Below are positions 12,624-22,708 of a stretch of DNA of 64,000 nt, in pieces. The translations under genes and the position numbers were made by a program. Origin of the DNA: Lonsdalea britannica (GTDB lineage: Bacteria; Pseudomonadota; Gammaproteobacteria; Enterobacterales; Enterobacteriaceae); assembly GCF_002111595.1 (NCBI RefSeq), contig NZ_LUTN01000017.1, positions 33,650-97,649 of the forward strand, written 5' to 3'. The notes below the pieces were generated by a model. The model was not told the DNA's origin, did not search any database, and worked only from the letters and a program-made list of their open reading frames with translations. Each line of letters starts with the position of its first letter. Positions within the stretch are counted from its first letter, which is position 1.

Positions 12624-13106
12624 ATGAAAACCGATCTTATTACCCGAGAAGGATATGAGTCCCTGCATCAGGAGCTCAATTACCTGTGGAAAGAGCGCCG
12701 ACCGGAAATCACAGAAAAAGTCGCCTGGGCCGCCAGTCTGGGCGACCGTAGCGAAAACGCCGACTACCAGTACAACAAACGTCTACTGCGTGAGATCGAC
12801 CGACGCGTCCGCTACCTGCGCAAGCGTCTGCAGGTAGTGCGCGTGGTGGATTACTCGCCGCAGCAGGACGGCAAGGTCTTTTTCGGCGCGTGGGTCGAGG
12901 TAGAAAACGAAGACGGCGACGTAAAGCTGTTCCGCATCGTCGGTCCGGATGAAATCTACGGCCGCAAGGACTACATCTCCATCGATGCGCCGATGGCGCG
13001 GGCGCTGCTGAAAAAAAGCGTCGACGAAGAGGCGGAGGTCCCGACGCCGACCGGGAGAAAAACTTGGTACATCAATAAAATCGCCTATGGTACGACAACC
13101 CCGTAG
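12624..13106 (+). CDS. greB: GreB, transcript cleavage factor
   Basis: GreB enters the RNA polymerase secondary channel and stimulates cleavage of backtracked RNA. The 160-residue product has the N-terminal coiled coil (about residues 5-75) with the acidic tip residues in SLGDRSENADYQYNKR, and the C-terminal FKBP-like domain with VGPDEIYGRKDYISIDAPMARALL. It is divergent from ompR as in E. coli. Unlike E. coli, tex does not follow directly; three unrelated genes lie between. Confidence 0.96.
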   Translation: MKTDLITREGYESLHQELNYLWKERRPEITEKVAWAASLGDRSENADYQYNKRLLREIDRRVRYLRKRLQVVRVVDYSPQQDGKVFFGAWVEVENEDGDVKLFRIVGPDEIYGRKDYISIDAPMARALLKKSVDEEAEVPTPTGRKTWYINKIAYGTTTP

Positions 13107-13463
13107 CGCCATTAACACGCATCCGCTTTCCACATATTCTCGCCGGGCGGATGCGTGAAAAGACATCGCTACCGCCAACGATAAAGTACCTGAGCGATGA
13201 ATTCCCCGACGCCCGTTTCACGTTAGAAAATAATCCTCTCTCCGCGGAAAAACGTTTTTTTCAACGTCGCCGACACCTGTTATTTACGCTGACAGCGAAA
13301 TAAAACGCGCAATATTGCGCCGCTGAATCACGTTATTTTTTCGGCAATAAAAGAACGCCCAGCACGCCGCAGAAAAAGCAAAATTACCGGTTTAATCTAG
13401 TCTGAAATATATGTGTCATTTTTATCACTTACCGTGACGCTTGTTGATCATGGAGATCCGAAT
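13107..13463. other. Intergenic region between greB and olsF, with a 10-bp hairpin
   Basis: ACGCATCCGC (13117-13126) recurs inverted as GCGGATGCGT (13147-13156) with a 20-base loop just after greB, a possible weak terminator. The remaining 300 bases are AT-rich and hold no gene. GTGTCAT at about 13412-13418 resembles one half of a Pho box, but the second repeat is poor. Confidence 0.4.
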
Positions 13464-15206
13464 ATGTTCAGCTTAGACACCTTATTGCAGGATCTGGCTC
13501 CGCATAGACACACGCCGACCTGGCAACGCACGGTATTACGAACGCTGTTATTTGAGCAGGAAATGCAGCAGTTCGCCCAACGCAATCCCCACCTACGGGG
13601 GCTCGATCTGGTAGAAGAGATACTGGACTATTTCGACCTCAACTGTGAAATGGTCGAAGGCGATTTGGAAAACATCCCCAGCCACGGTCCGGTGGTTCTG
13701 GTGGCGAATCATCCCATCGGCTCGCTGGACGGACTCGCCCTGCTGCGCCATGTCGCCAGCGTGAGGCCGGATGTCCGTATCGTCGCCAGCCAGCTGCTTT
13801 CCTACGTAGAACCGCTGAAATCGCTGTTCTTCTCCGTCGACAACTTCAGTAACCGCACCAACCGTCAGCAAATCGCCAATATTCAAAATCATCTCAATCA
13901 GGATGGCGCCGTCATTCTGTTTCCGGCCGGAGAAGTATCGCGCATCAGTTTGCATGGCATTCGCGACGGCCACTGGCACAGCGGATTTATCCGGATGGCG
14001 GCCAAAGCGCGCGCGCCGATTGTTCCGATTCACATCAAGGGCCGCAACAGCGGACTGTTTTACCTTTCCTCCCTGATTTATCGCCCGTTATCCACGCTGC
14101 TACTGGTGAGAGAGATGTTTCATCAGCGCGGCAATAAATTAAGCCTGCGCATCGGCCCGCAAATCCCCTACTCGACCTGGAGTCAGGGTGAATGGCAGGC
14201 CAACGATATGGCGGCTCGTTTCCGTCGCCATGTCTACCGTTTAGGTCAGGGCAAGCCGGGCTGCTTCGCCGGAGAGAAGCCAATCGCGCTGCCGGAAGAT
14301 CGGTCGCGGCTGAAACAGGCGCTGACCGAATGCGACGTGCTGGGCACCACCCCGGACGGTAAAACGATTTATCTCTATCAGCGCAAAGACGAAGACTATT
14401 CGCCGATCCTGCGCGAACTGGGCCGACTGCGTGAAATCGCCTTCCGCGCCGTCGGCGAAGGCTGTGGGCTGAGACGCGATCTGGACCATTTCGACGACCA
14501 CTATCTCCATTTGGTGCTTTGGGATGAAGAGAAGCTGGATATCGTGGGGGCCTACCGTTTCACCACCACCGCCCACCGGGATCCGCATCAGCTGTACAGC
14601 CATAATCTGTTTCAGTACGGCAGCGAGATGGAGACGATACTGGCCAACGGCATTGAGCTGGGACGCAGCTTCATTCAGCCCAAGTATTGGGGCAAGCGCG
14701 GACTGGAATATCTGTGGCTGGGTATCGGCGCTTATGTGGCGCGCTATCCGCAGTACCGTTATCTGTTCGGCCCGGTGTCACTCTCCGGCACGCTGCCCAT
14801 TGCCGCCCGGGATCTGCTGGTGGCGTTCTATCGGCTGTATTTCCCACCGCGTCAGCCGCTGGCTCGCTCGCGACGCCCTTACCCGGCATCGTTGCCGGAT
14901 GTGCTGAAGCAGTTCGAGGGGAACGACTACCCGCAAGACCTCACGCGCCTCAAGAGTATGCTCAACAACCTCGGCTGCGCGATCCCCACGCTTTACAAGC
15001 AGTATTCCGAGCTCAGTGAAACCGGCGGCGTACAATTCATCGATTTCGGTATCGACCCGGACTTCAACAACTGCATCGACGGACTGGTGCTGGTGGACCT
15101 ACAGCAGCTTAAGCCCTCTCGTTACCAACGTTATATTGCGCCGTTCGCTGTGGAACCCGTGATCCACGACGCGCCAGCAAGCGACAAAACCGACGCGCTG
15201 GGCTAA
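13464..15206 (+). CDS. olsF: OlsF-like bifunctional ornithine-lipid synthase (acyltransferase pair)
   Basis: The 580-residue product joins two acyltransferases. The N-terminal half (about residues 60-270) is a PlsC-type O-acyltransferase with NHPIGSLDG, an HX4D motif, and FPAGEVSR. The C-terminal half (about 290-560) is a hemolysin/OlsB-like N-acyltransferase with YRFTTTAHRD, ELGRSFIQPKYWGKRGLEYLW and YLFGPVSLSG. This order is that of OlsF, which makes lyso-ornithine lipid and then ornithine lipid in Serratia and Flavobacterium. I chose ATG 13464 because GGAG lies eight bases upstream; a GTG frame reaches back to 13413. It sits in a group inserted between greB and tex. The function is inferred from domain order. 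Confidence 0.75.
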   Translation: MFSLDTLLQDLAPHRHTPTWQRTVLRTLLFEQEMQQFAQRNPHLRGLDLVEEILDYFDLNCEMVEGDLENIPSHGPVVLVANHPIGSLDGLALLRHVASVRPDVRIVASQLLSYVEPLKSLFFSVDNFSNRTNRQQIANIQNHLNQDGAVILFPAGEVSRISLHGIRDGHWHSGFIRMAAKARAPIVPIHIKGRNSGLFYLSSLIYRPLSTLLLVREMFHQRGNKLSLRIGPQIPYSTWSQGEWQANDMAARFRRHVYRLGQGKPGCFAGEKPIALPEDRSRLKQALTECDVLGTTPDGKTIYLYQRKDEDYSPILRELGRLREIAFRAVGEGCGLRRDLDHFDDHYLHLVLWDEEKLDIVGAYRFTTTAHRDPHQLYSHNLFQYGSEMETILANGIELGRSFIQPKYWGKRGLEYLWLGIGAYVARYPQYRYLFGPVSLSGTLPIAARDLLVAFYRLYFPPRQPLARSRRPYPASLPDVLKQFEGNDYPQDLTRLKSMLNNLGCAIPTLYKQYSELSETGGVQFIDFGIDPDFNNCIDGLVLVDLQQLKPSRYQRYIAPFAVEPVIHDAPASDKTDALG

Positions 15207-15218
15207 CCGAGACACAAA

Positions 15219-15268
15219 GCAGGTACAGGGACTCGGTTACCTGCCCAGGCCCGGTGCTTTTCCTTTTT
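15219..15268 (+). terminator. Possible terminator after olsF
   Basis: GCAGGTA (15219-15225) pairs with TACCTGC (15238-15244). GGCCCGGTGC and then CTTTTCCTTTTTGC follow. The stem is short and the T-rich stretch is about 12 bases away, so this is only a candidate. Confidence 0.35.
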
Positions 15269-15437
15269 GCTCAGACATATACCGCTCAGACACCTGACGC
15301 CAGGCTGACAATCACAACATCAGTTCACAATTTTGACCATCCCAGCGCGCCCGTGCGGCGCGTTATTCATCTACGCTTTTTTGTACAGATACTGCCCATC
15401 GAAGAGATGCCCACGTTGTCATAAGGAGCGAAAGCCT

Positions 15438-17159
15438 ATGAAGCAAACCGTTGCCGATTTCGTAGCAAAAACGCTGGAAAGCGCCGGAGTCAAACGTATT
15501 TGGGGAGTCACCGGAGATTCACTGAACGGACTCAGCGACAGCCTGAACCGCATGGGCACCCTCGAATGGATGCCCACCCGTCACGAAGAGGTCGCCGCTT
15601 TCGCCGCTGGCGCCGAAGCGCAATTGACCGGAGAACTGGCCGTTTGCGCAGGCTCTTGTGGCCCAGGTAACCTTCATCTGATTAACGGACTGTTCGACTG
15701 CCACCGAAACCACGTCCCGGTGCTCGCCATCGCCGCGCACATCCCTTCCAGTGAGATCGGCAGCAACTATTTTCAGGAAACTCACCCGCAGGAGCTGTTC
15801 CGTGAATGCAGCCACTATTGCGAACTGATTTCCAATCCTGAACAGCTTCCGCAAGTGCTGGCTATCGCCCTCCGCAAAGCGATCCTCAATCGTGGGGTGT
15901 CGGTGATTGTGCTGCCCGGCGACGTCGCGCTGAAACCTGCGCCCGAAGGCGCATCGACGGATTGGTATCCTATTCCGGCGCCGCGCGTGCTGCCGGAGGA
16001 CAGCGAGCTGCACAAGCTGGCCGAACTGTTGAACGAATCCAAAAATATCACTCTGATGTGCGGCAACGGCTGCGCGGATGCGCACGATGACGTCGTACAG
16101 TTGGCCGCCACGCTACAAGCGCCGGTCGTCCACGCGCTGCGGGGCAAAGAGTACATCGAATACGACAATCCCTACAGCGTTGGCATGACCGGGCTCATCG
16201 GCTTTTCATCCGGCTACCACGCAATGATGAACGCCGACACGGTGTTGCTGCTGGGAACCCAATTCCCCTACCGCGCGTTCTATCCGACGGATGCCAAAAT
16301 TATCCAGATCGACATCAATCCCGGCAGCATCGGCTCCCACTGCCGCGTCGATATGGCGCTGCTGGGCGACATCAAATCGACCCTGACGGCGCTGCTGCCG
16401 CTGCTGGATCAGAAGGACGACCGCCACTTCCTTGATAAAGCGCTGAAACACTATGTCGAGGCGCGTAAAGGACTGGACGATCTGGCGACGCCGAACGACA
16501 AACAGGAGATCCACCCTCAATATCTCGCCCAGCAAATCAGCCACTATGCCAGCGAAGACGCCATCTTCACCTGCGACGTGGGCACACCCACCGTTTGGGC
16601 CGCGCGTTACCTGAAAATGAACGGCAAACGCCGCCTGATCGGTTCCTTCAGCCACGGTTCGATGGCTAACGCGATGCCTCAGGCGCTGGGCGCACAGTCG
16701 GTCGATCCTAACCGACAGGTGGTGTCATTCAGCGGCGACGGCGGCTTTACCATGCTGATGGGCGATTTCCTGTCCGTCGCGCAGCTCAAACTGCCGGTGA
16801 AAATCGTGGTGTTTAATAACAGCGTACTGGGATTCGTCGCGATGGAGATGAAGGCGGGCGGCTATCTGACGGATGGCACCGAACTGCACAATCCCAACTT
16901 CGCGGACATCGCCAACGCCTGCGGCATCAAGGGCATCCGTGTGGAGAAAGCGTCCGAGCTGAACGCCGCGCTGGAAGAGACTTTCGCCCACGACGGCCCG
17001 GTGCTGCTGGATGTCGTGACCGCCACGGACGAACTGGTGATGCCGCCGGAAATCAAGCTGGAACAGGCCAAGGGCTTTAGCCTGTACATGCTGCGCGCCA
17101 TCATCAACGGGCGCGGCGACGAGGTGATCGATCTGGCGAAAACCAACTGGCTGCGCTAG
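15438..17159 (+). CDS. poxB: PoxB, pyruvate dehydrogenase (ubiquinone)
   Basis: PoxB is a peripheral membrane flavoenzyme that decarboxylates pyruvate to acetate and CO2 and reduces ubiquinone. The 573-residue product aligns end to end with E. coli PoxB. The ThDP Glu lies in [13 protein letters not shown], the ThDP/Mg motif is [13 protein letters not shown] through VFNNSVLGF, and the lipid-binding C terminus is [25 protein letters not shown] split around the last helix. AAGGAG lies nine bases ahead of ATG 15438. It neighbours a decayed citrate synthase copy; both act at the pyruvate/acetyl-CoA branch. Confidence 0.96.
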   Translation: MKQTVADFVAKTLESAGVKRIWGVTGDSLNGLSDSLNRMGTLEWMPTRHEEVAAFAAGAEAQLTGELAVCAGSCGPGNLHLINGLFDCHRNHVPVLAIAAHIPSSEIGSNYFQETHPQELFRECSHYCELISNPEQLPQVLAIALRKAILNRGVSVIVLPGDVALKPAPEGASTDWYPIPAPRVLPEDSELHKLAELLNESKNITLMCGNGCADAHDDVVQLAATLQAPVVHALRGKEYIEYDNPYSVGMTGLIGFSSGYHAMMNADTVLLLGTQFPYRAFYPTDAKIIQIDINPGSIGSHCRVDMALLGDIKSTLTALLPLLDQKDDRHFLDKALKHYVEARKGLDDLATPNDKQEIHPQYLAQQISHYASEDAIFTCDVGTPTVWAARYLKMNGKRRLIGSFSHGSMANAMPQALGAQSVDPNRQVVSFSGDGGFTMLMGDFLSVAQLKLPVKIVVFNNSVLGFVAMEMKAGGYLTDGTELHNPNFADIANACGIKGIRVEKASELNAALEETFAHDGPVLLDVVTATDELVMPPEIKLEQAKGFSLYMLRAIINGRGDEVIDLAKTNWLR

Positions 17160-17173
17160 CGGGCCGCTAGCGC
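17153..17173. repeat. Near-perfect palindrome across the poxB stop codon
   Basis: GCGCTAGCGG (17153-17162) is followed after one base by its exact inverse complement CCGCTAGCGC (17164-17173). The poxB TAG lies in the left arm and the convergent gltA-like stop is eight bases beyond. It may act as a terminator hairpin without a T tract. Confidence 0.5.
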
Positions 17174-17180
17174 AAGACGG

Positions 17181-18462
17181 TCAGTCGTTTAAGGCGGAAC
17201 GGAAGTCCCGCAGCGGCTGGCCGTTATACACCTGCCGGGGGCGATAGAGGGTCAGCCCCTGCTCATGCATCTCCTTCCAATGGGCGATCCAACCGCTAGT
17301 GCGCCCTACGGCGGCAATGACCGGGAACATCGCTGGCGGAAGCTTCATCGCCTTGAGGATCACCGCTGTATAGAAATCGGCGCTGGGTAGAGTCGATGCT
17401 CAAGGAAATAGGCATCGGTCAATGCCACATGCTCCAGTTCCATCGCCACCTGCAGCAAGTCGTCGGCCATCCCCAGTTCATTCAGCACTTCATAGCAGGT
17501 TTTACGCAGGATCGCCGCGCGGGGATCAAAATGGTGATACACGGAGTTGCCGAATCCCATCAGTTGCATCGCGCTACCGCCCTCCTTCGCCCGACGCACA
17601 AATTCAGGAACGCGATCCACCGTTTTAATCTCGCCCAGCATTCGCATACAGCTTCGTTCGCGCCGCCGTGTCGCGGCCCCCACATGGACGCCAGCCCTGC
17701 CGCGATACAGGCGAACGGGTTGGCGCCGGACGACCCGGACGCCCGGACCGCCATCGTCGACGGACACTGCCCGTGGTCGGCATGCAGGATCAGAATACGG
17801 TTCATCGCCCGTTCGAGGACGGGGTTCACCTCATAGGTTTCCGCCTGAATGGAGAACAGCATGTGCATGAAATTCGCGGTATAAGAGAGCGAATTCCGTG
17901 GATAAACCGCAGGCTGCTCAATGGAATATTTGTAGCTCATGGCGGCCAATGTCGGCATCTTCGAGAGCAGCCGCACGGCCGCCAGTTCCCGGTGTTCGGG
18001 TTCTTCCACGTTCAGCACATCGTGATAGAACGCCGCCAGCGCCCCGACGACGGCGCACATCAGCGCCATCGGATGAGAGTCCCGGCGGAAGCCGCTGCAC
18101 ATTCGGCTAATCTGCTCGTGGATCAGCGTGTGACGGGTGATCGTCTCCGAAAAGGCATCGTACTCCTTCCGTGAAGGCGCTTCGCCGTGCAGCAGGATAA
18201 AGCAGACCTCAAGGAAATCGCACTGTTCCGCCAGCTGTTCGACGGGGAATCCACGATGCAGCAGCACGCTGTCGACAGGATCGATATAGGTGATCGCGGA
18301 CTCGCAGCCTGCCGTGTTGGCGAAGCCGGGATCGAAGCTGCATAGATCTTTATCGCCCAACGGGCGGACATCCACCGCCTCTCTTCCCATCACGCCGCGG
18401 CGAATCTCCAGCGTGATCTCCTCCTGCCCGCTCATCGTCAGCGTGGATGTTTTTACTGTCAT
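17181..18462 (-). pseudogene. Second citrate synthase (GltA-type), decayed: two frameshifts and an altered active site
   Basis: The reading starts at ATG 18462 ([20 protein letters not shown]) and follows hexameric Glt[52 protein letters not shown]. The His of [11 protein letters not shown] (His264 in E. coli) is kept. One base is missing at about 17650 (after NEAV) and one at about 17390 (in YPSADFYTA); the C terminus is then read in a third frame to 17181. Where GltA has GFGHRVY, this copy reads GFGNSVY (17543-17548), so the catalytic His305 equivalent is Asn. E. coli gltA lies beside sdh, not here, so this is an extra copy. Two shifts plus the lost His argue for true decay. Confidence 0.85.
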
Positions 18463-18730
18463 GCCTCAATCTCCCGACCGAATGAACGCACTTACCCCGT
18501 CATACTGGCGTAGGCGGTCTAAAATCATTATGGCATCGCTGCCCCTTGTTCAATTAATACGCTAATTCAGCGTTAAGTCACAACAATCTGGCGGAATTTT
18601 GATGCAGGTAAACGTTCGCCGCAGCCCGCTGGCGCGCCGCGTCTGCGTCGGCTGGCATTTTTCGCCGTCAATCCGTATAACTATCGCAAGCTTTTACACC
18701 CCTTAATTGAAGACGAGTGATATCAACCTC

Positions 18731-21048
18731 ATGAATGCCTCATTAAGCCATATCATCGCCCAGGAGCTGAGCGCCCGCACCGAGCAGGTCAGCGCTGCGG
18801 TTCAACTGTTGGACGAGGGAAATACCGTCCCTTTCATCGCCCGTTATCGTAAAGAAGTGACCGGCGGACTGGATGATACGCAGCTGCGTCAGCTGGAAGC
18901 CCGGCTGGGTTATCTGCGCGAGTTGGAAGATCGTCGCCAGACTATTCTGAAATCCATCGACGATCAGGGAAAACTCACCGACGATTTGGCGCAGTCCATT
19001 CGCACCACGCTCAGCAAAACCGAGCTGGAAGATCTCTACCTGCCGTATAAACCCAAGCGCCGCACGCGCGGTCAGATTGCTATCGAGGCGGGCCTTGAGC
19101 CGCTGGCGGACAGCCTATGGAACGACCCGTCCCAGACGCCGGAAAACGCCGCTGAAGCCTATATTGACGCCGACAAAGGCGTGGCCGACGTCAAAGCCGC
19201 GCTGGACGGCGCGCGCTACATCCTGATGGAGCGTTTCTCCGAAGACGCCGCCCTGCTGGCGAAGGTACGTGACTACCTGTGGAAAAACGCGCATCTGGTC
19301 TCCCGGATGGCGGAAGGCAAAGAGGAAGAAGGCGCGAAGTTCCGCGACTATTTCGACCATCACGAGCCTATCGCGCAGGTGCCGTCCCACCGCGCGCTGG
19401 CGATGTTTCGCGGTCGCAACGAAGGCATTCTGCAACTGGCGCTCAACGCCGATCCACAGTTCGATGAACCGCCGCGCGAAAGCTACTGCGAGCAGATCAT
19501 CATCGACCATCTGGGCCTGCGGCTGAACAACGCCCCTGCCGACGGCTGGCGTCGCGCGGTCGTCAACTGGACCTGGCGTATCAAGGTGTTGATGCATCTG
19601 GAAACCGAGCTGATGAGCAGCGTGCGCGAAAAAGCCGAAGACGAAGCCATCAACGTGTTTGCCCGCAACCTGAACGATCTATTGATGGCCGCGCCTGCCG
19701 GAATGCGCGCCACGATGGGGCTGGACCCCGGCCTGCGCACCGGCGTTAAAGTCGCGGTCGTGGACGCCACCGGCAAACTGGTCGCGACCGACACCATCTA
19801 TCCGCATACCGGTCAGGCCGCGAAGGCCGCCGCCAGCGTCGCTGCGCTTTGCATAAAGCATCAGGTGGAGTTGGTCGCCATCGGTAACGGCACCGCCTCA
19901 CGCGAAACCGAGCGTTTCTTCCTCGATACCCAGAAACAGTTCCCGGCCATCAACGCTCAGAAGGTGATCGTCAGCGAAGCGGGCGCTTCGGTGTACTCCG
20001 CCTCCGAGCTGGCCGCGCTGGAATTCCCGAATCTCGATGTCTCGCTGCGCGGAGCGGTTTCCATTGCCCGCCGACTGCAAGACCCGCTGTCCGAGCTGGT
20101 GAAGATTGAACCGAAATCCATCGGCGTCGGCCAATACCAGCACGATGTCAGCCAGACGCTGCTGGCTAAAAAGCTGGATGCCGTGGTGGAAGACTGCGTG
20201 AACGCCGTCGGGGTGGATCTGAATACCGCCTCCGTGCCGCTGTTGACCCGCGTCGCGGGCCTGACCCGCATGATGGCGCAGAACATCGTCAACTGGCGCG
20301 ACGAGAACGGCCGCTTCCTTAACCGTGCGCAACTGTTGAAAGTCAGCCGTCTCGGCCCTAAAGCTTTTGAACAATGCGCCGGATTCCTGCGCATCAACCA
20401 CGGCGACAATCCGCTGGATGCCTCCACGGTTCACCCGGAAGCTATCCGGTGGTGGAACGCATTCTGGCCGCCACCGAGCAGAAACTGCAGGAGCTGATGG
20501 GCGACTCCACGGCGCTGCGCTCGCTAAAAGCCAGCGAATTCACCGACGAACGCTTTGGTATTCCTACTGTGACCGACATCATCAAAGAGCTGGAAAAACC
20601 GGGGCGCGACCCGCGTCCTGAGTTCAAAACCGCCAGCTTCGCCGAAGGCGTAGAGACGATGAACGATCTGCTGCCGGGCATGATCTTGGAAGGCGCCGTC
20701 ACCAACGTCACCAACTTCGGCGCCTTCGTGGATATCGGCGTTCATCAGGATGGGCTGGTGCATATCTCCTCGCTGGCGAACCGCTATGTGGAAGATCCGC
20801 ATACGGTGGTCAAAGCTGGCGATATCGTCAAGGTGAAGGTGTTGGAAGTGGATTTGCAGCGTAAACGCATTGCGCTGACGATGCGTCTGGATGAGCAGCC
20901 GGGAGAAACCGGCGCGCGTCGCGGCGGTCAAGACTCAGCGCAGCCGCGCAAACCGTCCGCCAACAAACCGCGTCCGCGTGCGGCCAGCACATCGGCTGGC
21001 AACAGTGCGATGAGCGACGCGCTGGCGGCGGCGTTCAAAAAACGCTAA
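18731..21048 (+). pseudogene. tex: Tex (YhgF), S1-domain transcription accessory protein; single-base frameshift
   Basis: Tex is a conserved RNA-binding protein tied to transcription. The N-terminal Tex domain ([21 protein letters not shown]), YqgF-like RNase H fold ([17 protein letters not shown]), helix-hairpin-helix region ([19 protein letters not shown]) and S1 domain ([20 protein letters not shown]) are all present. The frame breaks at HPEA, and [13 protein letters not shown] continues in another frame; one missing C at 20442-20443 (GAAGCTATCC to GAAGCCTATCC) explains it. ATG 18731 ([16 protein letters not shown]) is taken from the family. Everything else is intact, so this is likely a consensus error. 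Confidence 0.9.
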
Positions 21049-21475
21049 CGCGACTAAGAGGGAGCACGCGACAGGCGTTCTCCCTCTGCGTTCAGGGTCG
21101 TCAATAATCCCCTATAATCTCCTAGTCCCATCACGCAAGGCAGCTTCAGCTTGCCGGCGACAATGCCAAACGCCCCGTCGTGGCTCATATCCAAACCCGC
21201 ACAGTAGCAACACGCTGCATCGGTTCATTGCCGCTCGCACCACACTGCTCGTCAGGCCGCCTTTCAAAGACTTGATGATCGTGCCGTTGTCGAAAATGAT
21301 ATCCCGGAGATGGCGGCGAGTACGTCAGCATGTGAAGGTTTTCCTGAACGTGCTCGTTGAACGAATCGGTTTCGGTGAGGGAGAGGAGAACGTCAGATGA
21401 GAAAATATCGCCCGGCGAGCGCTCGCATCCTCCTGAAAACCGATGCGGCCCACACGGGCGATCGTGAAAGACGAA
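21049..21475. other. Intergenic stretch with possible decayed coding traces
   Basis: GAGGGAG (21059-21065) with ACGC pairs with GCGT and CTCCCTC just after tex and may form a terminator without a T tract. Beyond it, short minus-strand segments read like protein (DIIFDNGTIIKSLKGGLTSS near 21270-21300 and GLDMSHDGAFGIVAGKLKLP near 21140-21195) but fall in different frames with stops between. I do not recognise the parent protein. Confidence 0.35.
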
Positions 21476-22708
21476 TTACGCTTCCCGCAGCGCCTGCGCC
21501 GGAGAGTGTCGCCAGGACAGCATCGCAGGAACGGTCAATACCACCGCCGCGATGACCAGCAGTAGCAGCGCGAACTGAATGTCCTCCTCGCCGAGCGTGA
21601 CCGGCAGCACAAAGCCGCTTTTCTCACTCATCACGACGGCGATCGCTTTCGCCGCCAGATAGCCCAGCCCGACGCCCGCTAGAATGCCTGCGCCGACCAG
21701 CAGCATCAGTCCGGACCAGACCAGTAAAAAGATTCCGGAACGCGGTGCGCCAAAGGCGCGCAGCGCGCCAATCTGTCTGCGGCGCTGATGCAGATGCAAC
21801 ACGGCGACCATCGCGACGGCAATGCCCACCAGCCCCTGGGTGCCCATCGCCACGTAATCCAGCAGCAGACGGATATCCCCCAGAATGCCGTAGAGTTTCA
21901 CCAAAACCTCGCCGGGAAAGACCGCCAGCGTGCTGTCCGTACGGAACTGGGCGCGCAGTTGATAAGCCCCGGCAATGCTTTTCGGTTTAACCACGATGGC
22001 GGGTACGCCCGCGGGCATCCCGGCGTGATGCTCCTCCGCTTCGTCGCCATCGTGATGATGTTCGCCCTCTTCGTCGTGTTCATGTCCCGGCACGGCGATG
22101 CCATGCACCCGCCAGACCGCCGTGACCGGCACCAGTATGGCGCGATCCCAGGCGCTGCCGTCTTCCGGCAGCACGCCAACAACGGTGTAATGGACATGCT
22201 CGTGCGCGTGCGCGCCGCTTTCACCGACGCGGCCGTGGATCGGGCTAAAGGTATCGCCGGGTTTCAAGCCTGTATGCGCACCGACAACGGCGTCGAAATC
22301 CTGTTCAAACACCCGCCCGCTCTGGAGCGCTCGCTTGCCGTTATCGGTAACCAGCGGGGCCGTCGTTCCCACAACCGGCATCCCCTGATAGAAATCGCCG
22401 AACGCCACCGGCGCAGCCCACTCGACCAGCGGATGATGCTCCAGCGTGTCCAGCACCGCCGCCGGGATCAGCGTCAACGCCGACGGCTGGAGAAACACCG
22501 ACGACAGCACCAGCTGCGTTTCGCTGCCCGGCGCGCCGATCACCAGATCGAAACGATCCGCCGCACGCGCGCTCCCTTGCTGTAACGCTCGCTCCTGCAG
22601 GTTTACCGCAATGCTCAGCGCCGTCGCCAGCGCGATCAGCAGCATGACGACCAACATACCGGGCCACAGCCTGCGCATATCAGCGCCTAATAACGTCCAG
22701 GGGATCAT
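21476..22708 (-). CDS. MacB/FtsX-type ABC transporter permease with a His-rich loop
   Basis: The 410-residue product has an N-terminal membrane helix (about residues 17-35), a large extracytoplasmic domain, and three C-terminal helices (about 290-400), the FtsX/MacB permease plan. The soluble domain holds an acidic, His-rich run (HEHDEEGEHHHDGDEAEEHH) plus a second cluster (AHAHEHVHY), which suggests a divalent metal ligand. Its start overlaps the ATPase gene stop by four bases. Together with the two upstream genes it resembles the ZrgBC-type zinc ABC systems of Vibrio and the PA4063-PA4066 cluster of Pseudomonas; that link is from recall, and the substrate is inference. Confidence 0.75.
   Translation of the reverse strand: MIPWTLLGADMRRLWPGMLVVMLLIALATALSIAVNLQERALQQGSARAADRFDLVIGAPGSETQLVLSSVFLQPSALTLIPAAVLDTLEHHPLVEWAAPVAFGDFYQGMPVVGTTAPLVTDNGKRALQSGRVFEQDFDAVVGAHTGLKPGDTFSPIHGRVGESGAHAHEHVHYTVVGVLPEDGSAWDRAILVPVTAVWRVHGIAVPGHEHDEEGEHHHDGDEAEEHHAGMPAGVPAIVVKPKSIAGAYQLRAQFRTDSTLAVFPGEVLVKLYGILGDIRLLLDYVAMGTQGLVGIAVAMVAVLHLHQRRRQIGALRAFGAPRSGIFLLVWSGLMLLVGAGILAGVGLGYLAAKAIAVVMSEKSGFVLPVTLGEEDIQFALLLLVIAAVVLTVPAMLSWRHSPAQALREA

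Noticed and set aside
13405..13432. Pho box upstream of olsF
   Set aside because: Only the first 7-base half (GTGTCAT) fits; the second repeat does not, so I do not call it.
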